DNA of 64,000 bases, taken from the NCBI GenBank assembly GCA_944320415.1, contig CALUHJ010000003.1, positions 62,001 to 126,000 on the forward strand. Direction: 5' to 3'. The stretch's first letter is position 1. Each line of letters starts with the position of its first letter. A model generated the notes under the pieces. It made no database searches. It had not been told where the DNA came from and was given only the letters and a program-made list of their open reading frames with translations. This DNA is from an uncultured Bacteroidales bacterium (GTDB lineage Bacteria; Bacteroidota; Bacteroidia; Bacteroidales; P3). The position numbers and the translations under genes were made by a program. Below, piece after piece: positions 38,642 to 48,335 of the stretch.

Positions 38642-39454
38642 TCAATTAACCGCCAGAATCAAGTAAACCCACGCCACGGGCAAAACGGCAAGCAATATGT
38701 CGAACCTGTCCAATATGCCGCCGTGACCGGGCAATATCCTGCCGCTGTCCTTGACTCCCATCTGTCTTTTGAACATGGACTCTGTCAAATCGCCGAACGT
38801 ACCCACCACTGTGGTTATCACCGCCAATGCCATCCAGTCCCACCATACGAATCCGTCCACGCAGCGGTTCATTATCAGGGCCGCGGCGAGCGTTGCGGCA
38901 AAGCCGCCAAAGAAACCCTCCCAGCTTTTTTTGGGAGAATGCCTTTCAAACAATTTGTGTTTGCCGAGCTTGCTGCCGACAAGGTATGCGAATGTGTCAT
39001 TGCACCATGCGAAAATGAAAACGGCAAGCAACAGATAGGGTTCAAAGCCTCCTCCGGTCTGTATGATGAAATTGGTGAGTGAAAGCGGCAAAACGATGTA
39101 AACCAATCCGCAAAGGCTGTAGGATATTGACGTAAACGGATTCTTGTCCTTGCCGTAAAGCTCCGTTATGAAAAGGGCAAGAATGCCCAACACTGCCAAT
39201 GCAAGTGTAATTAGGTGATTCACCCCGAAGCTGTAAAGAGCCACCGTGGCATAAACCGATGCGGCCGTAAGGTATATAAGAACCGCGTTGAGTTTTTGCA
39301 GGTTTTTCGTTGTGATTGAAACGAACTCGTGTACTGCCAGCAGAGCCACAATGCCGAAATAAACGGAAGAAATCCTCGCATCAATACATATGGCAAGTAT
39401 TACGCTCAATACATATACCGCTCCCGTTACGGTTCTCTTAAACAGGTCTTTCAT
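38642..39454 (-). CDS. cdsA: Phosphatidate cytidylyltransferase
   Basis: 270 residues, about 7-8 membrane helices. It makes CDP-diacylglycerol from phosphatidate and CTP, the precursor of all phospholipids. The family signature is KDSGRILPGHGGILDRFDIL near the C-terminus, and HSPKKSWEGFFGG lies before it. Immediately upstream of psd; 2 bases after the LUD-domain gene. Confidence 0.95.
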   Translation of the reverse strand: MKDLFKRTVTGAVYVLSVILAICIDARISSVYFGIVALLAVHEFVSITTKNLQKLNAVLIYLTAASVYATVALYSFGVNHLITLALAVLGILALFITELYGKDKNPFTSISYSLCGLVYIVLPLSLTNFIIQTGGGFEPYLLLAVFIFAWCNDTFAYLVGSKLGKHKLFERHSPKKSWEGFFGGFAATLAAALIMNRCVDGFVWWDWMALAVITTVVGTFGDLTESMFKRQMGVKDSGRILPGHGGILDRFDILLAVLPVAWVYLILAVN

Positions 39455-39456
39455 TT

Positions 39457-40044
39457 CTACGCATCCATTAAAAACATGTACATCTCCCTTATTTCCTCCT
39501 GCACAAGGTCGCCCGACTTTATGTTAAGCACCCATTGCGGCCTTTTCTGGTCCAAAGTGTCAAGTATTATGCCGTAATCGTCACACAGTTGCGAGGCGAA
39601 AGCTATCACTATGAGTATGGGGGTAAAGCGTTTCAAGTGTGTTCCCACTCCCTGCTCGGAAGTGATGATTATGCTGCCTGTCCGTGCCATCAGTGCGTGA
39701 CAAAGAGTTATTCCCACGGTCGTATGCTCATCGTCTATGTTGGTCTGCAAACCTATTCCGGCTAGATACGACTGCAGATTTTCGCTGAAGGACACCACAT
39801 TCTTCCACTGTCTGTATTCTATGAGATTCTTTAGACTTGCAACCAGTTCCTGTCCCGTACGACAGTAGAAGAACTTGCCGTTTCCCTCCGAAAACTTTTC
39901 GGCAAACACGGTTATCATGTCCTGCTTCGAAATCTTGTAAAGAGGTTGCGCCGCCTCACCCAACTGTTCCGCACTGTTGTCCTTTTCCAATTGGGCATCC
40001 CTCAGCAGTTTCAGTACTTTTTCCTTTTCGGAACTACTCCTCAT
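39457..40044 (-). CDS. LUD-domain protein
   Basis: 195 residues from ATG 40044, overlapping the ftsH stop by 11 bases; a longer reading would run 100 bases into ftsH. The LUD domain (lactate utilisation protein family) shows GITLCHALMARTGSIIITSEQG, then RFTPILIVIAFASQLCDDYG and KRPQWVLNIKSGD. In Bacteroidetes this single-domain LUD protein commonly follows ftsH. Enzymatic role unknown; no LutA/LutB partners are near. Confidence 0.85.
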   Translation of the reverse strand: MRSSSEKEKVLKLLRDAQLEKDNSAEQLGEAAQPLYKISKQDMITVFAEKFSEGNGKFFYCRTGQELVASLKNLIEYRQWKNVVSFSENLQSYLAGIGLQTNIDDEHTTVGITLCHALMARTGSIIITSEQGVGTHLKRFTPILIVIAFASQLCDDYGIILDTLDQKRPQWVLNIKSGDLVQEEIREMYMFLMDA

Positions 40045-42124
40045 CTTTTTTATCTTCCGATTCATTGTCTTTGTCCTGAAGCTCGGAATCCTTGTTCTGT
40101 TCTTCCTCGTCCTTGTCCCAAGGTCTCTTGCCGTATATTTTTTCAACGTCCTCTCTGAATATCACTTCCCTTTCTATCAATATTGCAGCAAGAGCATCCA
40201 GTTTGTCTCTGTTATCCTTCAATATTCCTTTGGCCTGTGCATAAGCCTCTTCGACCAGTTTCCTCACTTGTTCGTCTATCTTTTCAGCCGTTTTCTCGCT
40301 GAAAGGTTTCTGAAGGCTGTAATCGCTTTGGCCTGTCGAATCGTAGAAACTTACGTTTCCTATCTCCGAATCCAAACCGTAATACACCACCATGGCGTAA
40401 GCCTGTTTGCTTACCCTTTCCAAATCGTTCAATGCACCCGTCGAGACCTCTCCGAACACCAGTTCCTCAGCGGCCCTTCCTCCCAACAACGAAACCATCT
40501 GGTCCAACAGCTGAGCCTTTGTGGTTATCTGTCTTTCCTCCGGAAGATACCACGCCGCACCAAGGGCAGAGCCTCTCGGAACTATTGTAACCTTAACAAG
40601 AGGATTAGCATGCTCCAAAAGCCAACTTACAGAAGCATGACCGGCTTCATGATAGGCAATGGTTTTCTTCTCCTTTGACGAAATAATCTTGTTTTTCTTC
40701 TCCAAACCTCCTATTATCCTGTCAACGGCATCCAAAAAGTCCTGCTTGCCTATTGATTTCTTGTCGTGGCGTGCAGCAATCAACGCAGCCTCATTGCAGA
40801 TGTTGGCAATGTCCGCCCCTGAAAAACCGGGCGTTTGCTTTGAGAGAAAATCAACGTCAACCTCCTGCTTGTCATACTTAAGATTGCGCATATGGACATT
40901 GAATATCTCCTTCCTTTCTTTCACATCTGGCAACTCAACATGTATCTGCCGGTCGAACCGTCCCGCTCTCAGCAAAGCCTTGTCCAAAATGTCCGCGCGG
41001 TTTGTCGCAGCCAATATTATCACTCCGGCATTCGTACCAAATCCATCCATCTCTGTCAACAACTGATTCAAAGTATTCTCCCTCTCGTCATTGGAACCGG
41101 ATGCCAGATTCTTGCCCCTAGCCCTTCCTATCGCATCTATCTCGTCTATGAACACTATGCACGGAGCCTTTTCCTTGGCCGTCTTGAACAAATCCCTAAC
41201 CCTCGAAGCTCCAACGCCGACAAACATCTCAACAAAGTCCGACCCGGAAAGCGAAAAGAAAGGAACCTTGGCCTCTCCCGCAACAGCCTTGGCCAAAAGG
41301 GTCTTTCCCGTACCCGGAGGGCCTACAAGCAACGCTCCCTTGGGTATCTTGCCACCCAGATTGGTATATTTGGACGGCGAACGCAAAAAGTCAACGATCT
41401 CCTTGACCTCAAGCTTGGCACCTTCCAGCCCCGCAACATCAGCAAAGGTTATCTTGACATCATTGTCCTTGTCATACAGACGGGCCTTGCTCTTGCCTAC
41501 ACTGAAAATACCCCCTCCCATGCCGCCGGAAGAAGAGCCGGAACGCATCATACGGAAAAACAATACCCATATGAGTATCATGAAAACAATCGAAATAAGG
41601 AATCCGTAGTTCTCACCGAAGAAACTCTTCCTGGTCTCGGAGTCTACATTTATCCTTAAATCGGATATGATTTCCTGTTTCTTGACCTGGTCTCCAACTC
41701 CGACCGTATCCCTGGCTATCCATTGGTCCTCCACCGTCTTCAACTGGTCCCTGAAATCATCATAGTCAACAAACCTGTAAATATAAAAGCCTTCAACATC
41801 CTTAAGAGCTCTCGCGTCGGTAAACAATCCCGGTTTCACCCTCAAATCCTTGTAAGCCGTGTCGTTGTCTATCTTTTCCCGCTTGATGTAAATCTCGGCG
41901 AATTCCTTGTTCACAACATTTATACGAGTATAATCCCTGTTGACAAGAACATTTTTCAACTTGTCCCATTCAACCTCCTTGTACATGGCATCCTGTCCGC
42001 CACCGCTGAACCAAAGATAAACCAGAAACACCAGCACAATGCCGTATATCCAGTATAAATTGAACTTTAACTTCGGGGGTTTCATGCCGTTCTTCCCCTT
42101 CAACTTGTTATTTCCTTTTGTCAT
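40034..42124 (-). CDS. ftsH: ATP-dependent zinc metalloprotease FtsH
   Basis: 696 residues. Membrane-anchored AAA+ protease that degrades unassembled membrane proteins and regulators. Helices lie at about 22-40 and 173-192, around a periplasmic domain. Walker A GPPGTGKT is at 268-275, Walker B is IVFIDEID, the second-region homology has [20 protein letters not shown], and the zinc site is [12 protein letters not shown] highly acidic Asp/Glu/Lys tail ends the protein. It follows rsfS in the same run. Confidence 0.97.
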   Translation of the reverse strand: MTKGNNKLKGKNGMKPPKLKFNLYWIYGIVLVFLVYLWFSGGGQDAMYKEVEWDKLKNVLVNRDYTRINVVNKEFAEIYIKREKIDNDTAYKDLRVKPGLFTDARALKDVEGFYIYRFVDYDDFRDQLKTVEDQWIARDTVGVGDQVKKQEIISDLRINVDSETRKSFFGENYGFLISIVFMILIWVLFFRMMRSGSSSGGMGGGIFSVGKSKARLYDKDNDVKITFADVAGLEGAKLEVKEIVDFLRSPSKYTNLGGKIPKGALLVGPPGTGKTLLAKAVAGEAKVPFFSLSGSDFVEMFVGVGASRVRDLFKTAKEKAPCIVFIDEIDAIGRARGKNLASGSNDERENTLNQLLTEMDGFGTNAGVIILAATNRADILDKALLRAGRFDRQIHVELPDVKERKEIFNVHMRNLKYDKQEVDVDFLSKQTPGFSGADIANICNEAALIAARHDKKSIGKQDFLDAVDRIIGGLEKKNKIISSKEKKTIAYHEAGHASVSWLLEHANPLVKVTIVPRGSALGAAWYLPEERQITTKAQLLDQMVSLLGGRAAEELVFGEVSTGALNDLERVSKQAYAMVVYYGLDSEIGNVSFYDSTGQSDYSLQKPFSEKTAEKIDEQVRKLVEEAYAQAKGILKDNRDKLDALAAILIEREVIFREDVEKIYGKRPWDKDEEEQNKDSELQDKDNESEDKKDEE

Positions 42125-42139
42125 ATCGTTTCACTGTAA

Positions 42140-42511
42140 TTATTCAACATCCTCTATATGAGTCTGCTTGACATCCTTCCACATAGCCTCTATATTGTAG
42201 AACTCTCTTGTCTGTTGCAGAAAGACATGTATCACAACATCAAAGTAATCCAACAAAACCCATTGGCAGTTCTGAAGTCCTTCAACCCTCTTCGGGTTCA
42301 AGCCCGTCGCAATCTTTATTTCCCTGTCTATGGAATCGGTTATCGCATCGACATGAGAGGGAGAATTGGCCGTGCAAATCACATAGTATTCAAACAACGA
42401 GCCTTCAACATTCTCAAAATCTATGACCGTTATGTCCTTTCCCTTCTTGTTCTGAATCCCCTTTATCGCTATCTGCGTAAGAATCTCCGCTTCTTTCCTC
42501 TGTTTTCCCAT
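42140..42511 (-). CDS. rsfS: Ribosomal silencing factor RsfS
   Basis: 123 residues from ATG 42511 (a TTG one codon earlier is ignored). It binds L14 on the large subunit and blocks subunit joining when nutrients are short. Family motifs are GKDITVIDFENVEGSLFEYYVICTANSPSHVDAI and WVLLDYFDVVIHVF followed by YNIEAMWKD. It lies 15 bases upstream of ftsH. Confidence 0.95.
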   Translation of the reverse strand: MGKQRKEAEILTQIAIKGIQNKKGKDITVIDFENVEGSLFEYYVICTANSPSHVDAITDSIDREIKIATGLNPKRVEGLQNCQWVLLDYFDVVIHVFLQQTREFYNIEAMWKDVKQTHIEDVE

Positions 42512-42530
42512 CAAATCACATTTTTAGTTG

Positions 42531-42563
42531 CAAATATACGAATATATGCAGACATAATACAAA
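42531..42563 (-). promoter_or_regulatory. rsfS-ftsH promoter
   Basis: On the minus strand TTTG, 21 bases, TATATTTG; predicted leader is about 14 bases. Spacing is slightly long. Confidence 0.65.
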
Positions 42564-42593
42564 GCGTTATAAAAATAAAAGTAGCCAAACGCC

Positions 42594-42666
42594 ATTCCGT
42601 AAAAATGAATCTTGATTCTGAAAAAATAGATCTTGATTCCAGAAAAACGGAATTTGATTTCATTTT
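42594..42666 (+). repeat. Intergenic word family, copy A, with hairpin potential
   Basis: Outer arms ATTCCGT and ACGGAAT (42594-42600 and 42647-42653) enclose ATGAATCTTGATTC and, nine bases on, AGATCTTGATTCC. The first word recurs exactly at 47041-47054, and CGGAATTTGATT recurs at 37203-37214. Lies between recO and rsfS. Confidence 0.55.
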
Positions 42667-42696
42667 ACACATATATATAATGAAAACATGAAAATC

Positions 42697-43422
42697 TCAA
42701 TGCAATATGGTACTCAACACGTTACGGGACTTTATCTCCCTGTTGTTGGTTATGTGAATCCTGTAAAACAGTACCAGACCGTCCAAAAGCATGTTTCTTT
42801 CGGCACGGCTGGCGCATACATTCAGAGAAGAATGTGATTCCTCACCGAGAAAGGCATGCAGAAGACGTGACTGTTCAACGGAAAAACTGTCCTTGTCCTG
42901 CGATTGTGAGACAAAACAGCCTGAGACGGGATTGAACACGGTCTGTTGTTCGTTGTAATTGTCCATGGGACTGAAGCCGAGCTTGCCGGCAAAATCTATA
43001 AGAAACCTTATGTGAAATTCCGCAAGGCGTTTAGAATCCGCCTGTTCCAGTTGTCTGATTGAGTCGAGCAAAAAGTCGAATAAAGGTCTGTTGACCGTCT
43101 CCTCCCTAATTGAAAGGTTTATTACCTCGCTCATGAATATGGCAATGCTCGTCTTGACTATGTCACAGTTTATTCCGTCGGAATTAAGCAGCTGGCAACT
43201 GGTCTTTACCGTTTGCAATGACGACTTCTTATTGTTTTGAGTCTCTATTTCTATCACTCTCAACGGTTGGAAATGAGCCGCCTTCGTTCTGTCGTTATGC
43301 TTTCTCACCCCTCTTACCATATAGGTTCCAAGCCCTGCCTGTTCGGTAAACAGTTTGCTTATTATGTTTGACTCGGAATAAGGTATGGAACTCAATACTA
43401 TCGCCTTGGTCTTATGAAGCAT
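42697..43422 (-). CDS. recO: DNA repair protein RecO
   Basis: 241 residues. RecO loads RecA on single-stranded DNA with RecR and anneals strands. The N-terminal OB-like domain starts with HKTKAIVLSSIPYSESNIISKLFTEQAG and GTYMVRGVRKHND. The four-Cys zinc finger of some RecO proteins is absent. It begins 1 base after porZ ends, so the two are probably translationally coupled. Confidence 0.92.
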   Translation of the reverse strand: MLHKTKAIVLSSIPYSESNIISKLFTEQAGLGTYMVRGVRKHNDRTKAAHFQPLRVIEIETQNNKKSSLQTVKTSCQLLNSDGINCDIVKTSIAIFMSEVINLSIREETVNRPLFDFLLDSIRQLEQADSKRLAEFHIRFLIDFAGKLGFSPMDNYNEQQTVFNPVSGCFVSQSQDKDSFSVEQSRLLHAFLGEESHSSLNVCASRAERNMLLDGLVLFYRIHITNNREIKSRNVLSTILH

Positions 43423-43423
43423 C

Positions 43424-45766
43424 TCAACGAATGATTAACACCTTTCCGCAGGCTGTCTGTTTGCCGTTTTCAGCCGAAGAAAATATAAGGTAAACGCCCG
43501 AAGGGACAAGTTCGCCTTCATAATTCCTGCCATCCCATACGGCTTGTCCTCCTACGGATTTGAGATGGGCAACCGCCCTTCCCGACACATCGGTTATCCT
43601 AACGTCGGAATCTGCGACGAATCCCTTGATTGCAATCGTTCCGCTGTGATTTGGACGCAACGGGTTGGGATATACCGTCAGTTTTCCGGCCTCTTCGGCG
43701 GCCTTGAGCGACTCCGCTCTGTACGATATCAGACCCCGGTCCGTTCCAATGAAGACCTCTCCCGTCAATTCGTTCTGCGCCATGCTTACAACACGGTTGG
43801 AGAACAAGGGACTGTTCTCTGCCGTGAAATGATACAGCTGTTCGGAACCGTTAGGAGAAAAAACATAAACCCCGTTCCTCTCGGTACCTATCCACTTTCT
43901 GTTTCCGCCGTCTATCATTATGCAGTTCACATTTTCGAAATTAAGCAGATATTGCGCTATTCCTTCCTCCTGATATACTATGTTCTGACATTCCGTTGTC
44001 GAGGTCACACCATCGTCGGTGTCAAACACGTTTTCTATGTTGAAAGCGACCTTTATGCCCTTGTTTGTTCCTATCCACATTTCACCGTCCATGTCCTGCG
44101 TTATGCAGTTGACGGCTGTCGTCTGGTCAAGCGAGCCTCTGTTCGGATCCAAAAAGATTCTGTTGCCGTCATTGTCCATGACAAGTATCTTGTTGTTTGC
44201 AGTCCACAGAAACTTGTAGTGATAGTTTTTGTCCAATGTCATTCCCAATATGTCGTTGTCTCCTATCCACGAATACGTCTCGAAACTTCCCCACACTCCA
44301 TGGTAGTTCAGATAACACAGTCCGTCCTTTGTCATGGAGTTTGCCACAAGCAGGTTTCCTGAAGCGTCGTAAGCAACATCGGCAATACGGAAACTGTACG
44401 GATGAGGCACCAGAACATTGTTGGTGTTATGCTGTGTGTACAGATTGACTATCTTGTTGTTGCGTATTTCCACAACGCCACTCCACCACGAGGCTGCCAT
44501 GATGTGGTTATTGTCGTTTGGGTCTATCGTCAATCTCAATATATCCTTTATCGAATCCTGTTCAGGTGTTTTGTCCAAAGCTCTCCAATAATAACCGTCA
44601 AAAGTGTATATGTTGGCTGGAAAACCCCTCGCCGCATTCTGTATTGTCTTACCTCCGTGTGCAACATATATCTTGCCGTCCTTGGAGGCAGTAATGGAGA
44701 ATACCTCGTTGGCCATCGGTCCGTCGGGATACAGTTTTTTCATCTGTTTGGAATCGTTCATATAGTCCGGATAATATATCACCCCTTCATAGTCGTGAGC
44801 TATCCAAAGGTCGTCCCCGTCAATCATCGCATCGTGTATGTCAAGTGAAATGCCGGGCAACGGATTCCATGTGTCACTCAAATGAAACAAGGAAGCGTCA
44901 CTTTTGAAATTTTCAGCATCGTATATGTTCATGGAACGATATCCTAAAGTGATTATCTTGTCCCCACTCATTCTTATGTTCTCAAAATACTCCTCTTTGA
45001 AGACTGTGTCCCAACTTGTCCCGTCAAAGGTGTACACGGTTGAGAGTGTACTGCCATCCTTTGCGACACTAACCATCAGCTCTTTAGGATTTATCTGAAT
45101 CAAACGGTCTACAGTCTTTTGTGAAGGATAATAAGGTGTCGGGATTACCTTCCACGATTCGCTCGCCGCCAAGGCTCCGCTATTGACAGGAGCATACATC
45201 AGTCCGTTGACAGTAGCCGCAAAAATAGCCGTATCGTTTATACTGACAGCATTGACACTTATGGCAGAACTGTTTGTTCCTATGTAATAGGTATCAAATA
45301 TCTCCTTGCGCTCAAGGTCCAAAACGACTATTCCGAAACCACATGACAAATATGCCTTGCCGTCATGGAAATATATGGAGTTGATGGACTTGCTGCCCTC
45401 TATGCTTCTGTCCTTTATGTCCGAAACATTGTATACCTTTTCCTTGTGAACTATGTCTATGTTGGAATTGTCATATGTTATGACCATGGTCCGCGTTCTG
45501 GGATCATAGGCCGAAACCCCCACACCCGCATCGGACAAGCCGTTCACCTTGGAAAACCGCTCGGTCTGCATGGTATATTTGTTCACATAAAAAAGAGAGT
45601 AGTCCGAACTGACGAGAACCTTGCTTCCCATATCGTCAACCCTATGTGTGGAATAATAGGAAAGATGGTCTCTCCACTGTCCCAAAGATGCATTGGAATA
45701 CTGCGGCCTTGCAACAAACCCACATGCGAACAACAGCAAAAAAAACAAAAGGTATCTTTTAATCAT
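43424..45766 (-). CDS. porZ: T9SS-associated beta-propeller protein PorZ
   Basis: 780 residues from ATG 45766; the signal peptide is RYLLFFLLLFACGFVARPQ. It starts SNASLGQWRDHLSYYSTHRV, the family start, followed by two beta-propeller domains with many W-x-x-x-x-x-G-V-type blades (IWIAHDYEGVIYY, MWIGTNKGIKVAF, KWIGTERNGVYVF, VFIGTDRGLISY). The C-terminus is a T9SS sorting domain (LTVYPNPLRP...VPSGVYLI). In Porphyromonas, PorZ shuttles A-LPS to the sortase PorU in the outer-membrane attachment complex. Length matches the P. gingivalis protein. Confidence 0.88.
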   Translation of the reverse strand: MIKRYLLFFLLLFACGFVARPQYSNASLGQWRDHLSYYSTHRVDDMGSKVLVSSDYSLFYVNKYTMQTERFSKVNGLSDAGVGVSAYDPRTRTMVITYDNSNIDIVHKEKVYNVSDIKDRSIEGSKSINSIYFHDGKAYLSCGFGIVVLDLERKEIFDTYYIGTNSSAISVNAVSINDTAIFAATVNGLMYAPVNSGALAASESWKVIPTPYYPSQKTVDRLIQINPKELMVSVAKDGSTLSTVYTFDGTSWDTVFKEEYFENIRMSGDKIITLGYRSMNIYDAENFKSDASLFHLSDTWNPLPGISLDIHDAMIDGDDLWIAHDYEGVIYYPDYMNDSKQMKKLYPDGPMANEVFSITASKDGKIYVAHGGKTIQNAARGFPANIYTFDGYYWRALDKTPEQDSIKDILRLTIDPNDNNHIMAASWWSGVVEIRNNKIVNLYTQHNTNNVLVPHPYSFRIADVAYDASGNLLVANSMTKDGLCYLNYHGVWGSFETYSWIGDNDILGMTLDKNYHYKFLWTANNKILVMDNDGNRIFLDPNRGSLDQTTAVNCITQDMDGEMWIGTNKGIKVAFNIENVFDTDDGVTSTTECQNIVYQEEGIAQYLLNFENVNCIMIDGGNRKWIGTERNGVYVFSPNGSEQLYHFTAENSPLFSNRVVSMAQNELTGEVFIGTDRGLISYRAESLKAAEEAGKLTVYPNPLRPNHSGTIAIKGFVADSDVRITDVSGRAVAHLKSVGGQAVWDGRNYEGELVPSGVYLIFSSAENGKQTACGKVLIIR

Positions 45767-45847
45767 GTCCTGCAATATAAAACCTCACAGAAATGAAAAC
45801 GAAGCAGACTTGCCTATTATTATGACCGGCCGCCTTTTATGAGCCCG

Positions 45848-46918
45848 TCAACTTACAGCTTCCTTGAGTCTTTCGGCATTTTCGGCCAGCTGCAAGGCAT
45901 CAAGCACATCCTGAATATCCCCGTCCATAAACACTGGCAAATTGTACATCGTCCAGTTTATTCTGTGGTCCGTCACACGAGACTGAGGATAATTATAGGT
46001 ACGTATCTTGGCCGAACGGTCTCCCGTGGATACCATTGTCTTCCTCTTGGAGGACACTTCTTCAAGATACTTGTTGTATTCCAATTCGAACAATCTCGAA
46101 CGCAAAACCACCAACGCCTTGTCGAAATTCTTTATCTGTGATTTCTGGTCCTGACACGAAACTACTATACCAGTAGGAATGTGTGTAAGACGTATGGCTG
46201 AGTATGTCGTATTGACAGACTGACCTCCCGGACCGGAAGAACAAAACGTATCCTTGCGTATGTCGCTCATCTTCAAATCGACATCGAATTCTTCGGCTTC
46301 AGGAAGAACAACCACCGAAGCGGCCGAGGTATGTACCCTGCCCTGAGTCTCGGTCTGCGGAACTCTCTGCACTCTGTGTACACCCGATTCATACTTCATC
46401 TGACCGTAAACGCCTTCACCTCTGACATTCATCACTATTTCCTTGTAGCCGCCCACGGTTCCTTCCGTAAAATCAACAACCTCAACCTTCCAGCCTTTCT
46501 TTTCAAAGAACTTGGTGTACATTCTGTACAAATCACCTGCAAATATGCTTGCCTCATCACCTCCTGTTCCGGCACGTATCTCAAAAATGGCATTCTTGCC
46601 GTCCTGAGGGTCCGAAGGTATGAGCATAAGACGTATCTCCTCCTCCATTTCCTCTTTCTTTTTAGTCAAATCCGACAATTCCTCCTTGGCAAGTTCCTTG
46701 AATTCCTCGTCCTTCTCGGTGTTCAACACCTGTTTCGAACTCTCTATATTGGCCAGTATGTTCTTGTATTGCTTGTATGCGGATATTATGGGCTGCAAAT
46801 CCTTGTAGTCCTTGCTGAGCTTGACATAGTGTTTCATGTCGTCCATCACTCCGGGTTCATTCATTTTCTTTTCTATGTCGAGAAACTTTTCGTTAATCGC
46901 TTCCAATTTTTCCAACAT
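45848..46918 (-). CDS. prfA: Peptide chain release factor 1
   Basis: 356 residues from ATG 46918; an earlier codon at 47017 would start upstream of the promoter. It terminates translation at UAA and UAG. The GGQ motif that enters the peptidyl centre is at 231-233 and the codon-reading PxT is PQT at 187-189. First gene of the prfA-porZ-recO run; 81 bases to porZ. Confidence 0.97.
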   Translation of the reverse strand: MLEKLEAINEKFLDIEKKMNEPGVMDDMKHYVKLSKDYKDLQPIISAYKQYKNILANIESSKQVLNTEKDEEFKELAKEELSDLTKKKEEMEEEIRLMLIPSDPQDGKNAIFEIRAGTGGDEASIFAGDLYRMYTKFFEKKGWKVEVVDFTEGTVGGYKEIVMNVRGEGVYGQMKYESGVHRVQRVPQTETQGRVHTSAASVVVLPEAEEFDVDLKMSDIRKDTFCSSGPGGQSVNTTYSAIRLTHIPTGIVVSCQDQKSQIKNFDKALVVLRSRLFELEYNKYLEEVSSKRKTMVSTGDRSAKIRTYNYPQSRVTDHRINWTMYNLPVFMDGDIQDVLDALQLAENAERLKEAVS

Positions 46919-46939
46919 AAGCCTTCGTTTTTGAGCAGG

Positions 46940-46969
46940 CAAAGTTACAAAAATTACTTCACAGCGCAA
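46940..46969 (-). promoter_or_regulatory. prfA promoter
   Basis: On the minus strand TTG, 19 bases, TAACTTTG; the leader is about 15 bases. Supports the ATG at 46918 as the prfA start. Confidence 0.8.
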
Positions 46970-47035
46970 GTAAGCATCAATGCAAGAGTTCGATTTGACG
47001 AAACTTGAAAAGAGCATTTTCCTTTTCAGAAAAGA

Positions 47036-47060
47036 AAAAAATGAATCTTGATTCCGGAAA
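47036..47060 (+). repeat. Intergenic word family, copy B
   Basis: ATGAATCTTGATTCC at 47041-47055 is identical over 14 bases to copy A, and is preceded by AGAAAAGAAAAAA and followed by GGAAAA. It lies between the divergent prfA and DUF4837 genes. Confidence 0.55.
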
Positions 47061-47146
47061 ATTCTTTCTTTGTTTCATTTTCGACTAACGGCGTTTCATG
47101 CCTTGCGAGGCTCCGTAAGGCTTATTTTTGTTTTGAAGGAATTTAT

Positions 47147-47154
47147 TATCTTTG
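47147..47154 (+). promoter_or_regulatory. -7 element for the DUF4837 gene
   Basis: TATCTTTG, 23 bases before the ATG. Two TTTTG words upstream have non-standard spacing (16 and 11 bases). Confidence 0.6.
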
Positions 47155-47177
47155 CAATCTGTTAAAATGTTTGAAAT

Positions 47178-48197
47178 ATGAAGAAAGGAAGATTGGTCAA
47201 GTATTTGATGTTGTTTTGTTTGCCGATGACAGTATTGGTATGTTGCAGCAAGAAAAAAACACAGAGTGACAATGAAAGCATGGGATTGCCTGCCTCGGGC
47301 GGAAAAACACTCGAGGTGGTATTGGTCATACCAGATGACATTTACAAGGGAGACATAAAGGACACCATAGGAAAATATTTCATGAAAGCCTGCAAGGGTC
47401 TTCCCCAGGCAGAACCGCTGTTCGACGTGGTTCAAATGAATCCTAGCGGCTTCTTCAATTCCGACATGCTAAAAAAACACAGAAACATCATAATAATAGA
47501 TCACAAGGCAGGCAATCCGAACAAACTGACCAAACAAATAAACTACAAATCCTACCCTCAGGCCTATTTCCAGTTTTCAACAAGCGACAGGGATAGTCTT
47601 TACAGTTTGATTGCCCGCTATTCCAATACGATAAGGGAACAGTTCTATCTCAACGAATACAAGAGAGTACAGGCTGCCTTCAAGAAACTGGAAAACATAA
47701 ACATCACCAAGACACTCAAATCCAAGTTCGGCTTTTATTTAACGGTATCGGAGGAATTCTATCTTGCGACCAATGACGACGACTTCGTATGGTTGAGAAA
47801 AGAACCCAAGGACGGCAGTCTGGGATTGATGATATACACCATGCCTTACAAAGGGGAACAAATGTTCGAACAGGAATACATCCTCAGCCTCAGGGACAGC
47901 ATAACCAAAAAGCATATACCGGGACCGCGTAGGGGTTCCTACATGGGTGTGGAGCGCAGGGCGGAATTCGTAAGGGACACTACGGTTATAGGAAATGACA
48001 TAAAGGCAATAGAAACAAGAGGACTGTGGCGTCTGTTCAACGATTTCATGGGAGGTCCTTTTGTCAATTACTGCTTTTTGGACAAAAAGAACAACCGTTT
48101 CGTGATGATTGACGGCTTTGTTTACTCGCCACGTAATCCGAAAAGGGATCAACTGATACAACTGGAAGCCGTCATCCGCGGCATAAAGGAAAACTAA
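47178..48197 (+). CDS. DUF4837 family lipoprotein
   Basis: 339 residues. The signal peptide ends in a Cys pair (LPMTVLVCCSKKK), so it should be lipid-anchored. The body has LEVVLVIPDDIYKGDIKDTIGKYF, FNSDMLKKHRNIIIID and, near the end, WRLFNDFMGGPFVNYCF, typical of this Bacteroidetes family. Function is unknown. It is divergent from prfA and is followed 138 bases later by the methylmalonyl-CoA operon with its own promoter. Confidence 0.86.
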   Translation: MKKGRLVKYLMLFCLPMTVLVCCSKKKTQSDNESMGLPASGGKTLEVVLVIPDDIYKGDIKDTIGKYFMKACKGLPQAEPLFDVVQMNPSGFFNSDMLKKHRNIIIIDHKAGNPNKLTKQINYKSYPQAYFQFSTSDRDSLYSLIARYSNTIREQFYLNEYKRVQAAFKKLENINITKTLKSKFGFYLTVSEEFYLATNDDDFVWLRKEPKDGSLGLMIYTMPYKGEQMFEQEYILSLRDSITKKHIPGPRRGSYMGVERRAEFVRDTTVIGNDIKAIETRGLWRLFNDFMGGPFVNYCFLDKKNNRFVMIDGFVYSPRNPKRDQLIQLEAVIRGIKEN

Positions 48198-48253
48198 CAC
48201 TTAAATAAACTCTGCCACAATGATTTGTTTGGTTAAATATTTAATATCAATTC

Positions 48254-48284
48254 TTGTTCAGATTGAAAAAAGTGAGTAATTTTG
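48254..48284 (+). promoter_or_regulatory. Promoter of the methylmalonyl-CoA decarboxylase operon
   Basis: TTG, 20 bases, TAATTTTG; predicted start near 48290, leader about 45 bases to ATG 48336. Confidence 0.8.
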
Positions 48285-48335
48285 CCGCTTAATTTTAAAG
48301 TGCAGAAAACAAACAATTTAAATACATTAATAATT

